Made by a program: the position numbers and the translations under genes. The notes beneath the pieces are model-generated. The model made no database searches. It worked only from the letters and a program-made list of their open reading frames with translations, and had not been told where the DNA came from. This document shows, one piece after another, positions 16,403 to 24,463 of a stretch of 35,680 nt of DNA. Location: the NCBI GenBank assembly GCA_020161835.1, contig JAIUNL010000008.1, positions 148,552 to 184,231 of the forward strand. The letters run 5' to 3'. Source of the DNA: Bacteroidota bacterium. Its GTDB lineage: Bacteria; Bacteroidota; JABWAT01. Numbering within the stretch: position 1 is the first letter of the stretch; each line of letters starts with the position of its first letter.

Positions 16403-16969
16403 TTAGAAAATCCAACGATCGCGTTCCAGGTCAAAAAATTCCTCAAAATATATACACTCAAAAGAAAACCCGGGATTTTTTCTTATAACCCTTGTTGCAA
16501 AAATTCTTCCGCCTAAAGGGTGTTCCATTTCTTCCTTTTTAATTTCTGCAAGATCCCAGTTTGTCACAAGGGATACCATATAGTTAGAAAACAGGGGTCC
16601 ATCATTCGGGAAAGAAAGCTCTTTAAAGCGACATGAATATTGAACTGAATTTCCGCGCTTATCCCAAATTTGGTAATAAAATGTTCCACTTTCTATATCG
16701 GATTGTTCGAGAATGAAAAAGGTATCACATTTCTCAACAAAATCAATTTTACCGGTTTTAAAAATAAGTTCACTATTTACTTTGTCATCTGAATGATATA
16801 CGGGATCCTTCCAGTCCATTTTAAGGTGATAATTAAGAATATTGTCTGAAATTTCAACAAAATTGGAATGTTTTTCCTTTAAAAAATAAGAATTACAACC
16901 AACTGTTAAAACCAGTGAAAATACCAGCAAAAGTCTTTGGCAAATAATAACATTTAAAACAATTTTCAT
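16403..16969 (-). CDS. Hypothetical lipoprotein
   Basis: A 188-residue protein with a lipoprotein signal: Lys2, hydrophobic run LLLVFSLVLTV, then the lipobox TVGC with Cys at about 25. The mature part is mixed alpha/beta and rich in aromatic and acidic residues, including FILEQSDIESGTFYYQIW and a late FECIYFEEFF. I recognise no family. AAAAAAGGAAA before the ATG is a good ribosome binding site. It lies 44 bases after the SpoIID-like gene on the same strand and may be co-transcribed with it, although its different content gives no functional link. Location is inner or outer membrane periplasmic face, inferred from the lipobox. Confidence 0.7.
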   Translation of the reverse strand: MKIVLNVIICQRLLLVFSLVLTVGCNSYFLKEKHSNFVEISDNILNYHLKMDWKDPVYHSDDKVNSELIFKTGKIDFVEKCDTFFILEQSDIESGTFYYQIWDKRGNSVQYSCRFKELSFPNDGPLFSNYMVSLVTNWDLAEIKKEEMEHPLGGRIFATRVIRKNPGFSFECIYFEEFFDLERDRWIF

Positions 16970-17013
16970 CGACTTTTCCTTTTTTGATAGTATGGTAAAA
17001 TGAATTTATTCAC

Positions 17014-18300
17014 TCAATACAACTTCACTATCCTTGCTCCCCGGTAATAAAACCTGAAAATCTGATCGAACGTATATCCCCGGCGGCTCATTCCTACCGC
17101 ACCCCACTGGCAGATTCCCAATCCGTGACCATACCCCCGGCCTTTGAACAAAACAGTCGTTATCTCACCGGAATCTGAACGGGTTAACTCCAGATCAAAC
17201 CAGACGGATGACAGAATTTTCCCGGTCGAATCAGGGAAAAGCCACCTCACGTAATCACCTTGTGCAAGGACTTCTGTACCTGATCCGTTACCAATTCTGA
17301 GACCTAAAACCCGTCCGGATGAATCTCTGCCCGAAATTTCAATGCGGGAAACACTTTTATCTTTGAAAATGGGATGTGCCGGATCTTTCTCAACATATTT
17401 CCCTATCTGCTTGAAGAAGAATGTGTTATGTTTATCCATATCAACCTTTCTCTCCCAATAAAAGAAAGGTGAAGCTTTGCAAAATGAGGTCGTATCATCC
17501 CCGCAATAAACAGAACGCAAATAGGCAATCTTTTTACCACCCCAGACACTTTCTGAATTTTCTGTGAGTCCGCCACAGGTTGAATGATACAAAGCTTGAA
17601 TAAGGGTTGAATCGTAAACACCAACCATACCATTTGTTGCTGCAATGGCTTCCCGATAAGTCGTGTTTTCACTTTTTACCCCGAAATAAGCCTGATCCAT
17701 AACAGTTGGAAGCAGATCATAATGACCATCGGTGGCTTTTTTACTCAGCAACTTTCCGTAAGTAAACGTTCTGGCAGCTATTGCCTGAACTTTAACAGAT
17801 TCGAGATCCTGCTTCTTTCGTCCTTGCCCAATCTCCGTTGGGATGACTGACTGAAGGTAGGATTCCAGATCAACATGATTGACAACAACCAGTGATTTTT
17901 CGTCGGAATGAAACACGAGGTTCCCACGGTAGGCATTTCCATCATATAGAAAGGTTTCACCGGCAGGAATCCTGATGAGAAGGGAATCAGGAGATACAAA
18001 TTTGTTATTCCCAACGGTCAGAGAAATTGAATTTTCTTTAACTGCAACCTGACTTTGTGTTTGTAGGGCAATCCGGCGGATACCAGTGGATGTCGTGAAT
18101 TCAGTGCCGGTTGGAAATGTAATTTTCTGTGGAGTATTTCCTTTGTAAAGTAAAATCCGGATGACCGGATCCTGACCCAGTTTCGTGACTTCAAAAAGAG
18201 ACTGGGATTTTAAAAGCTCTGGGATTCCAGTGAGAAGGAAAAGGGATGCAAAAAAGGATATAATTTTATTTTTCAAACCGGGGAAATCCTTTAAAATCAT
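17014..18300 (-). CDS. SpoIID/LytB domain protein (peptidoglycan-acting)
   Basis: About 428 residues from the ATG at 18300; a TTG five codons upstream is also possible but less likely. The N-terminus is a signal or anchor (IISFFASLFLLTG). The SpoIID core is clear: VVVNHVDLESYLQSVIPTEI, with the Glu that is catalytic in SpoIID lytic transglycosylases, then KVQAIAARTFTYGK, a CGGLTENSESVWGG block, and the C-terminal GRGYGHGLGICQWGAVGMSRRGY. Family knowledge: SpoIID cleaves denuded glycan strands in sporulating Firmicutes; related proteins in non-sporulating Gram-negative bacteria act on the cell wall or activate amidases. A sporulation role is not implied here, even though a SpmA-like gene lies at the window edge. 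A downstream lipoprotein gene follows on the same strand. Confidence 0.88.
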   Translation of the reverse strand: MILKDFPGLKNKIISFFASLFLLTGIPELLKSQSLFEVTKLGQDPVIRILLYKGNTPQKITFPTGTEFTTSTGIRRIALQTQSQVAVKENSISLTVGNNKFVSPDSLLIRIPAGETFLYDGNAYRGNLVFHSDEKSLVVVNHVDLESYLQSVIPTEIGQGRKKQDLESVKVQAIAARTFTYGKLLSKKATDGHYDLLPTVMDQAYFGVKSENTTYREAIAATNGMVGVYDSTLIQALYHSTCGGLTENSESVWGGKKIAYLRSVYCGDDTTSFCKASPFFYWERKVDMDKHNTFFFKQIGKYVEKDPAHPIFKDKSVSRIEISGRDSSGRVLGLRIGNGSGTEVLAQGDYVRWLFPDSTGKILSSVWFDLELTRSDSGEITTVLFKGRGYGHGLGICQWGAVGMSRRGYTFDQIFRFYYRGARIVKLY

Positions 18301-18413
18301 TGAGTAATAAGGCAAATTCCGTAAAAAACGAGATCTCTAATTTAACAATAGAAAAATTAATTGAAGATTACACCCATTTTCTTTTGTTGAATTAATTCTT
18401 TCAAAAAAACACT

Positions 18414-20012
18414 TCAAATTTTCCGCTTTCTGACAAGAATCAGACCAGTCACACCAATAGATAACACAAACAAAAGCTGTGGAAACCAATCACCAAACCG
18501 GGTGTACAGTGTAAGTTCAGTAATAAGTTCAATTTGCTGCGATAAAATTCTTTCAGTCCAGTAATCAGTTGATTGAATCAAATTTCCATGCGGATCAATA
18601 AAGCCTGAAATTCCATTATTGGCAGATCTGACAACCCAACGGTGATTTTCAATGGCTCTGAGGCGTGAAAATTCAAAGTGCTGGTGATAACCTGAAGTGT
18701 TTCCCCACCAGCCGTCATTTGTGATCACAGTAAGGAAGGTGGCTCCTTTTTTTACGAAAGTTCTGATTTGCTCCGGGAAAGCTGACTCATAGCAAATTGC
18801 TGTCGGGAAAACTGCATGTTGATCTCTGGACAAAACATAATTTGATGTGTCTTTTCCTTTTCCCCATCCGCCAAGTCCGGCAAGATTAAATCTGAGATCT
18901 TTCATGAAGGGAACTGAATCAACCCACGGTACACGTTCTGCAAAGGGAACCAATGAGATTTTACCATAAAAATGAGGTTCTGTAATTCCATCTATAACCG
19001 TTGCAGCATTGTAATTGTGGTAGTATTTCTGGCTCATCCGGCTCCATCGGGCACTGGGTGGGGCAGAAAGTGAATCTTCATAATAGAAGATATGCGGGTA
19101 ACCGGTCAGAATGGCGGTATGATTTTCTGTACTGAACGTTTCCATTTCTTTTCTGATGAATGCACCACGATCATCCAGTAAATAGTATGAAATAGCAGTT
19201 TCCGGCCAGACGATCAGACTGATGGACGTATCCTGCTGAATGAGACTGTCGGACAAGTTCATCAACTGCTCATAGTTTTCAAGATCTTTATCCCACTTGA
19301 TCCACGGATCCACATTCGGCTGAATGATTCCGGCCTTCATCTTTCCAATAGTTGGAAGTTTTTCCTGTCCGATGAAAAATCCAATCAAAACCGGCATCAA
19401 TACAGAAAAAGTGACAATTAAGCGGACTTTGTTGGTAATGGGCCGATCATGAATCCAACTTAAAACCAGAAAATAGAACAAAATATTAAACGCAAAAACA
19501 ATGGCAGAAACCAGCCAGGCGCCACCAACAGATGCCCATTGAAGCAGGGGTGAAATAAGGTACTGTCCGTTTGCAAGAAGCATCCAGGGGAAGGCCAACT
19601 CCCAAATACTTAGGAAATATTCCCCAGAAATCCATAAGAAAAGAAGAAAAACAAGTGAAATTGCTTCTGATTTAATCCGGTTTCTTAGTATTAACCAAAT
19701 GGTAACGGGTATCATCAGAAAAATCGGATTGACCAAAATGGCCATCATTCCACCCATAAAAGTGGAAAAACAAATCCAATAAACGGTGAGGGTGTGGGTG
19801 ATTAAAAGGTAGAGATAGGTTTTTACCCAGGTTGTTCCGAATCCTTCATTTCTTTTAAAAAGGAAAAATAAGGGAAGTAATGAAATCCAGCCTAAAATGG
19901 AAAGATTAAATGGCGGAAAACTCAGGCACCAGAAAAGTCCGCCAAGAAAATATCCCAGAAATTCTTTCCCGGCTTTGGGTTCGATAAATAAAGATTTTAA
20001 AAATGATTGCAT
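18414..20012 (-). CDS. lnt: Apolipoprotein N-acyltransferase
   Basis: A 532-residue inner-membrane enzyme that moves an acyl chain from phospholipid to the N-terminal cysteine of lipoproteins, the last step of lipoprotein maturation. The first 215 residues are multi-spanning (FWCLSFPPFN near 27-36, several further helices). A nitrilase-type domain follows with the catalytic triad Glu271 in IVWPETA, Lys351 in YGKISLVPFAERVP, and Cys407 in AICYES. TNDGWWGNTSG and the R-A-IENHRWVVRSANNGISG block are also conserved. A final hydrophobic segment is near the C-terminus. Length is standard. Two lipoproteins of this window (amylase and the 188-aa protein) would be substrates. Upstream, a 136-base gap with a repeat array separates it from the PHP-like gene. 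Confidence 0.96.
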   Translation of the reverse strand: MQSFLKSLFIEPKAGKEFLGYFLGGLFWCLSFPPFNLSILGWISLLPLFFLFKRNEGFGTTWVKTYLYLLITHTLTVYWICFSTFMGGMMAILVNPIFLMIPVTIWLILRNRIKSEAISLVFLLFLWISGEYFLSIWELAFPWMLLANGQYLISPLLQWASVGGAWLVSAIVFAFNILFYFLVLSWIHDRPITNKVRLIVTFSVLMPVLIGFFIGQEKLPTIGKMKAGIIQPNVDPWIKWDKDLENYEQLMNLSDSLIQQDTSISLIVWPETAISYYLLDDRGAFIRKEMETFSTENHTAILTGYPHIFYYEDSLSAPPSARWSRMSQKYYHNYNAATVIDGITEPHFYGKISLVPFAERVPWVDSVPFMKDLRFNLAGLGGWGKGKDTSNYVLSRDQHAVFPTAICYESAFPEQIRTFVKKGATFLTVITNDGWWGNTSGYHQHFEFSRLRAIENHRWVVRSANNGISGFIDPHGNLIQSTDYWTERILSQQIELITELTLYTRFGDWFPQLLFVLSIGVTGLILVRKRKI

Positions 20013-20035
20013 GGAAATGGCCTGTCTTATATCAC

Positions 20036-20107
20036 TTATAACTCTGTAACTTGTAACCGGGCACTTTCCCGAATATCGGGACTCAGTGACCGGTCGTGTA
20101 ATTTAAA
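20036..20107. repeat. Degenerate 7-bp-type array with central hairpin (array B)
   Basis: Read on the minus strand it holds AATTACA, GGTCACT, then a CCCGATATTCGGG palindrome, then GGTTACA and AGTTACA, which are RRTYACR-type units as in array A at 285-333. Both loci also share AAGACAGG nearby. It sits in the 136-base gap upstream of lnt. Confidence 0.5.
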
Positions 20108-20148
20108 ATTTATTCCATACCCCGTAAAACGTACAGCGTACCCCGTCC

Positions 20149-21366
20149 TCAAGTGCCAATCCTGTAATTCTGTGTAAAAATCCAGGGAAGTGCCCAGTCC
20201 GAATTATCATTCCAGAAACAAAGGAAACCATACCAGGGTTTTCTGATTTGCCAGACTTCAGCACGGTAACGGCCATCTTTTTCGAGGAGAATGTCCTGAT
20301 CATCCGGATTTTCGATTTCCTTCCAGAGTAACCCATTTTTAAACAGACGAAGAATCAATTGGCTTTCAGTTTTTGGAATTTTCATTGTCCAGATTGCTGT
20401 ATCAGGATCTGCATGCAAATGGATATTGGTGTACGATTTTCCGCGGATGGTCATCCACGTTCTGAATCCGTCTGCCGGTGCAAGTAAATCATTTGAAACG
20501 AAAAATTGTCCTTCACGAAGGGCATGATTGATTACAAGGGAATTCTGATGGGCTGACCTTGTAAGTGAGGGTTCAGTCAGCAAATGAAGAACAGATGTTT
20601 TTATTGCGGAAGGATAAGAAGGGAACTGAACAGTCCAGAATCCCAGCCACTTTTTGGGTTCAACAGCACCGGATCCACCCATTAAAACCAAAGGTTCTTC
20701 AGTGGGACGATTAACCCAATTGATCCCGGATTCCGGGTAGGTCATATATTTATTTAAAATCCACGGAAAGTGGTCAGACAGCAGAAAAGAGGTTACAGAA
20801 AAAAACGGGGAGAAAGTATTTCGCCAACCAGATTCAAAATTCCAGATTTCTACAGCCTGAACGGTTGAATCAGAAGATCGCCAATCCAAATCGGGATGAC
20901 CCGAATAAAGGGCGATATTGAATCCGTTAGAAAAAGGTTTTTCAGTTGGTGAGTAGAAATCAAACCGATCACCCATCGCCACATCAGACAGATCAGGAAG
21001 ATCAAGAGAAGCAAACCAGCCTGAATCACCGGGAAGTGAGACTTGTATTTCTGATTGAACCGTCAGACTGTCATAAAAACCCCATTCTCCACGAAACTTG
21101 GCTTCAAAAGAATTTTTTTCGGTTGTGATGACAAAATCGTAACCGGCCACTGTTTGTTTTAAACCGGGATAATCTATGTCAGCGCCGGAATAGGTTGTTA
21201 AAACATGAAAAATGCCCTTATAATGATGAAATCCATCCAGCTCAGGGGCACTTAATTCAGTAGTCTCAGTTTGATACCGAAGGGAAAAAAGAAAGGTAAA
21301 AACAAGAACAGCAAGCAAAACCAATCCGGCAACCATAACCGATACAATGAACCGGTCAGTCTTCAT
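20149..21366 (-). CDS. Membrane-anchored protein with degenerate PHP domain
   Basis: About 405 residues from the ATG at 21366, chosen because it has GGAG upstream and overlaps rsmI by 11 bases; an upstream in-frame start at 21414 would overlap it more. One membrane anchor spans residues 8-28. The following domain has the layout of PHP-family phosphoesterases of the CehA/McbA type, but the metal-binding motifs are changed. HVLTTYS (54-60) replaces HxHTTYS, VITTEKN (79-85) replaces ITDHN, and GGSGAVE (230-236) replaces G(S/A)DAH. GHPDLDW (156-162) and EIWNFESGW (173-181) keep the framework. The protein is therefore probably a non-enzymatic relative. The gene is the third of nadE-rsmI-PHP-like. 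I do not know its function. Confidence 0.7.
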   Translation of the reverse strand: MKTDRFIVSVMVAGLVLLAVLVFTFLFSLRYQTETTELSAPELDGFHHYKGIFHVLTTYSGADIDYPGLKQTVAGYDFVITTEKNSFEAKFRGEWGFYDSLTVQSEIQVSLPGDSGWFASLDLPDLSDVAMGDRFDFYSPTEKPFSNGFNIALYSGHPDLDWRSSDSTVQAVEIWNFESGWRNTFSPFFSVTSFLLSDHFPWILNKYMTYPESGINWVNRPTEEPLVLMGGSGAVEPKKWLGFWTVQFPSYPSAIKTSVLHLLTEPSLTRSAHQNSLVINHALREGQFFVSNDLLAPADGFRTWMTIRGKSYTNIHLHADPDTAIWTMKIPKTESQLILRLFKNGLLWKEIENPDDQDILLEKDGRYRAEVWQIRKPWYGFLCFWNDNSDWALPWIFTQNYRIGT

Positions 21367-22066
21367 TGGGTCTCCGCCGGTCAGAAAGACCTTCAATGAC
21401 CACAACAAACTCACCTTTGTGTTCTTTTGATTTTAAAATAGCCAGAACATCAGAAACAGAACCACGAATCGTTTCTTCAAATTTCTTGGTGAGTTCACGG
21501 GAAACAGATACGTTTCTTTCGCCCAAAAATTCTTTTACTTCTTCCAGTAATTTTACAACCCGGTGTGGAGATTCATAGAAAATGATGGATCCGGTTTCTT
21601 CTTTTAATGAAAGCATCCGGGTTTGGCGTCCTTTTTTGTGCGGAAGAAATCCTTCGTAACGAAAACGGTGAACCGGCAAACCAGAAATAACGAGAGCAGA
21701 AATAGCAGCACAGGCGCCGGGAATTGATTCAACACGTATTCCCGCCTCAATTGCCAGTTTTACCAGCGGATAGCACGGGTCAGAAATACCAGGTGTTCCG
21801 GCATCGGTAATGACGGCCACAGATTTCCCGCCAAGGAGATCCTGAATCAGTTCAGGTCCTTTTGTCCGTTCATTATATTCATGATAGGCCGTCATAGGTG
21901 TTTTAATCTCAAAATGACGGAATAGAACTGAAGAAGTTCTTGTGTCTTCAGCAGCAACAAGGTCAGCCGTTTTGAGAATATTGACGGCACGAAAGGTCAT
22001 GTCATCAAGATTGCCGATGGGAGTTGCTACGAGGTAAAGGGTTCCGGGTGAGGCGTTATTTGACAT
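21356..22066 (-). CDS. rsmI: 16S rRNA (cytidine1402-2'-O)-methyltransferase RsmI
   Basis: A 236-residue SAM-dependent methyltransferase of the tetrapyrrole-methylase fold that 2'-O-methylates C1402 in the decoding centre of 16S rRNA. Landmarks are TLYLVATPIGNLDDMTFRA near the N-terminus, AAEDTRTSSVLFRHF, VITDAGTPGISDPCYPLV, GLPVHRFRYEGFLPHKKG and IIFYESPHRVVKLLEEV, then SVSRELTKKFEE. Its ATG follows directly after the nadE stop (TGAATG), so the two are co-transcribed. The length is shorter than the roughly 280 residues of E. coli RsmI because the C-terminal extension is absent, which is common in this family. Confidence 0.96.
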   Translation of the reverse strand: MSNNASPGTLYLVATPIGNLDDMTFRAVNILKTADLVAAEDTRTSSVLFRHFEIKTPMTAYHEYNERTKGPELIQDLLGGKSVAVITDAGTPGISDPCYPLVKLAIEAGIRVESIPGACAAISALVISGLPVHRFRYEGFLPHKKGRQTRMLSLKEETGSIIFYESPHRVVKLLEEVKEFLGERNVSVSRELTKKFEETIRGSVSDVLAILKSKEHKGEFVVVIEGLSDRRRPNED

Positions 22067-22894
22067 TCAGACCTGCTGATACCAGTCACGGGGATAAAGA
22101 AAATCGGTCCCGACTGCACGTGTGGTTAATTTGGCGATGACTGGCATTCTTCTTTTATATTGGGATCTGATCACCATTCGTCTGATTTTTTTGACGAGAT
22201 CAGTTGAAAATCCAAGTTCAGCGATTTCTTCATCTTTTTTACGAAGATCAATCATGTGATATAAAATCTGATCAGCTTCCGGGTAAGTGAAACCCATTTC
22301 CTGCTCATCAGTCTGACCAACCCAAAGGTCAGCAGACGGTTTTTTGGTGATTACCTCTTCTGGAACCCCGATAAACCGGGATAATTCCCAGATCTGGGTT
22401 TTATAAAGATCACCGATCGGATTAATTGCTGAAGCCATATCACCATACCAGGTTCCGTAGCCCAGCATAAGTTCAGTTTTATTTGAAGTTCCCAGAACCA
22501 AAGCAGATTCCCTGAAGGAAAGATCAAATAAAGTAATCATTCTCATTCTGGCCATCACATTGCCTTTTCTTTGGGCATTCATGTCGGGATCAGAAGAAAA
22601 ATATCCTTCACAAGCGGATGTAATCGGTTTGGTTTCCGTTCTGATTTTAAAAGTATCTGCCACAAGTTCGGCGTGCGAAAGGGAATCGGCAGAGCTGGTC
22701 TGATAAGGCATTCTCACACCGAGTACATTTTCGGGACCCAAAGCACGGGCTGCAAGTCCGGCAACGAGGGCAGAGTCAATTCCACCTGAAAGTCCGAGAA
22801 CCACTTTTTTAAATCCGGGCTCTGTTACTTCCTGCCGGATGAAAAGTTCAAGGGCTTTTGAAATTTCTGCGTAGTTTAGAGTTAAATTGAGCAT
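22067..22894 (-). CDS. nadE: NAD synthetase, ammonia-dependent type
   Basis: A 275-residue enzyme that amidates nicotinic acid adenine dinucleotide to NAD+. The PP-loop LGLSGGIDSALVAGLA (SGGIDS at 36-41) binds ATP. GTSNKTELMLGYGTWYGD and AINPIGDLYKTQIWELS are the conserved NaAD- and ATP-binding segments. ITKKPSADLWVGQTDE is the lid region. There is no N-terminal nitrilase/glutaminase domain, so ammonia or a separate amidotransferase must supply nitrogen. A TATCTTTG -7 element stands five bases before the ATG. It is the first gene of nadE-rsmI-PHP-like. Confidence 0.96.
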   Translation of the reverse strand: MLNLTLNYAEISKALELFIRQEVTEPGFKKVVLGLSGGIDSALVAGLAARALGPENVLGVRMPYQTSSADSLSHAELVADTFKIRTETKPITSACEGYFSSDPDMNAQRKGNVMARMRMITLFDLSFRESALVLGTSNKTELMLGYGTWYGDMASAINPIGDLYKTQIWELSRFIGVPEEVITKKPSADLWVGQTDEQEMGFTYPEADQILYHMIDLRKKDEEIAELGFSTDLVKKIRRMVIRSQYKRRMPVIAKLTTRAVGTDFLYPRDWYQQV

Positions 22895-22899
22895 AATAG

Positions 22900-22930
22900 C
22901 AAAGATACAGGAAAGGAAGGTAATTTTTAA
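22900..22930 (-). promoter_or_regulatory. Bacteroidota-type promoter for nadE
   Basis: An exact TAnnTTTG element, TATCTTTG (22907-22900), lies five bases before the ATG at 22894, with TTA 20 bases upstream as a weak -33 element. The spacing to ATG equals that of the orf80 promoter at 2237-2267. Confidence 0.5.
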
Positions 22931-22955
22931 TTTTGAAGAATGAAATATGAATTTC

Positions 22956-23018
22956 CTTCCATCTTCTACCTTCTAACTTCTTTCTTCTATCTTCTGTTCT
23001 CCGACTTCTTCCTCTTTA
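22956..23018. repeat. 7-bp tandem array of CTTCTNN units (array C)
   Basis: Nine consecutive 7-bp units: CTTCCAT, CTTCTAC, CTTCTAA, CTTCTTT, CTTCTAT, CTTCTGT, TCTCCGA, CTTCTTC, CTCTTTA. It lies between divergently transcribed nadE and asnS and makes a strongly strand-biased pyrimidine tract. Confidence 0.8.
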
Positions 23019-23021
23019 TTT

Positions 23022-23053
23022 TTTGAACTTATCAGATAGATTAATTATCTTCC
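23022..23053 (+). promoter_or_regulatory. Possible asnS promoter
   Basis: TTTG (23022-23025), 20 bases, then TATCTTCC (23046-23053), a partial match to TAnnTTTG with the same spacing as the blaI promoter. It starts immediately after array C. Confidence 0.35.
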
Positions 23054-23090
23054 TGACTTATTCCTTTTTCAGAATATTTTTAGAAAAACT

Positions 23091-24386
23091 ATGAAACAGA
23101 CCTACATTTCCGACCTAAAAAACCACGTTGGTGAAACCGTTACCCTGAAAGGCTGGCTTTACAACAGCCGCCACAGCGGAAAACTGGTTTTTTTAATCAT
23201 GAGAGACGGCACAGGACTCAGTCAGTGTGTTGTCTTTATAAAGAATGTTGCAGAAGGTGAGTTTGAAGTTGCAAAATCACTCACGCAGGAAAGCAGCTTT
23301 ATTGTGACCGGAACAGTAAAAGCTGAACCCCGCTCAGTAGGTGGCTACGAACTTGACGTTCAGAAAGTTGAACTTGTTCATCTTGCCCAGGAATATCCGA
23401 TTACGCCAAAAGAACACGGTGTGGAATTCCTCGCTGATCGCCGGCACTTATGGGTTCGCTCCCATCGCCAATGGGCAATCCTCAGAATCCGCCATGAAAT
23501 TATTAAATCCATCCGTAACTTTTTTGATGACCGGGGATTTACTCTTTTTGATGCGCCGATTTTTACTCCGAATTCGGTTGAAGGTACCACCACCCTTTTT
23601 GAAACTCCCTATTTCGATGAAGGTTCTGCCTACCTGACCCAATCAGGACAGCTTTACGGTGAAGCCGGAGCAATGGCTTTTGGCAAAGCATACGTATTTG
23701 GACCAACCTTCCGGGCAGAAAAATCAAAAACCCGTCGTCACCTGACTGAATTCTGGATGGTTGAGCCTGAAATGGCGTTTTATGATCTGGATATGAATAT
23801 GGATTTGATGGAAGAATTCGTTGAACATATCGTTCAGCAGGTTCTTACCAACCGGAAAATGGAACTTGAAGTTTTGGAAAGAGACATTACCAAACTTGAA
23901 GTTATCAAACGTCCATTTCCACGTATTTCCTATGACGAAGCAGTTGCAATCCTTCATAAAAAAGGACTTCCGTTTGAATATGGAAATGATTTCGGTGCAC
24001 CAGATGAAACGGGAATCGGTGAAGATTTTGACAAACCGGTCATGGTTTACAATTGGCCGAAGGAAGTTAAAGCCTTCTATATGAAGCAGGATGAAAAAGA
24101 CCCGTCAAAGGCTAAGGGTGTTGATATGCTCGCACCTGAAGGCTACGGCGAAATCATCGGCGGAGCGCAAAGAGAAGACAATCTTGATCTTCTTCTTGAA
24201 AAGATACGTGAACATAAACTCCCTGAAGAAGCTTATGACTGGTATCTCGATCTCAGAAGATATGGTTCTGTTCCGCATGCCGGATTTGGAATGGGTGTTG
24301 AAAGAACTGTTTCCTGGATCTGCGGCATTCACCACGTTCGGGAAACCATTCCGTTTGCAAGATTGATGGGCCGCCTGAAACCGTAA
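23091..24386 (+). CDS. asnS: Asparaginyl-tRNA synthetase
   Basis: A 431-residue class IIb synthetase that charges tRNA-Asn with asparagine. The N-terminal OB-fold domain has [20 protein letters not shown], characteristic of AsnRS and not bacterial AspRS. The catalytic domain shows motif 2 around [22 protein letters not shown] and motif 3 in [15 protein letters not shown], and ends in [12 protein letters not shown]. The [14 protein letters not shown] linker is also typical. Length is normal. The presence of AsnRS means Asn-tRNA can be made directly. The gene ends 11 bases before a palindromic repeat and 77 before leuS, so the two synthetase genes may share a transcript. Confidence 0.96.
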   Translation: MKQTYISDLKNHVGETVTLKGWLYNSRHSGKLVFLIMRDGTGLSQCVVFIKNVAEGEFEVAKSLTQESSFIVTGTVKAEPRSVGGYELDVQKVELVHLAQEYPITPKEHGVEFLADRRHLWVRSHRQWAILRIRHEIIKSIRNFFDDRGFTLFDAPIFTPNSVEGTTTLFETPYFDEGSAYLTQSGQLYGEAGAMAFGKAYVFGPTFRAEKSKTRRHLTEFWMVEPEMAFYDLDMNMDLMEEFVEHIVQQVLTNRKMELEVLERDITKLEVIKRPFPRISYDEAVAILHKKGLPFEYGNDFGAPDETGIGEDFDKPVMVYNWPKEVKAFYMKQDEKDPSKAKGVDMLAPEGYGEIIGGAQREDNLDLLLEKIREHKLPEEAYDWYLDLRRYGSVPHAGFGMGVERTVSWICGIHHVRETIPFARLMGRLKP

Positions 24387-24397
24387 TATGTTCTGGT

Positions 24398-24425
24398 TGT
24401 CATTCCCGCGAAGGCGGGAATCCAG
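24398..24425. repeat. Palindromic intergenic repeat, copy 2
   Basis: Hairpin with perfect inner arms TTCCCGC (24403-24409) and GCGGGAA (24414-24420) around GAAG, flanked by TTCTGG and CCAGAA. Read on the minus strand it shares CTGGATTCCCG and TGACA with the copy at 383-412. This GTCATTCCCGC/GCGGGAATCC type is a familiar kind of dispersed bacterial intergenic repeat. It could also attenuate asnS transcription. Confidence 0.75.
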
Positions 24426-24463
24426 AAATTTCAATTTCTTTTTTTAATTCAGTATTTACAATT

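Noticed and set aside
17014..18300. Evidence of sporulation from SpoIID- and SpmA-like genes
   Set aside because: Both families are widespread in non-sporulating Gram-negative bacteria, and no other sporulation genes are present.
20103..20336. A 77-residue minus-strand frame at the end of the PHP-like gene
   Set aside because: It overlaps the PHP-like coding frame and runs into repeat array B; no start signal is visible.
22956..23018. Possible CRISPR array
   Set aside because: The repeat unit is 7 bp with no spacers and there are no cas genes.
24105..24434. A 109-residue minus-strand frame starting in the palindromic repeat
   Set aside because: Its N-terminus ([11 protein letters not shown]) is the translation of the GTCATTCCCGC repeat, a common false gene call, and the rest is a shadow of asnS.
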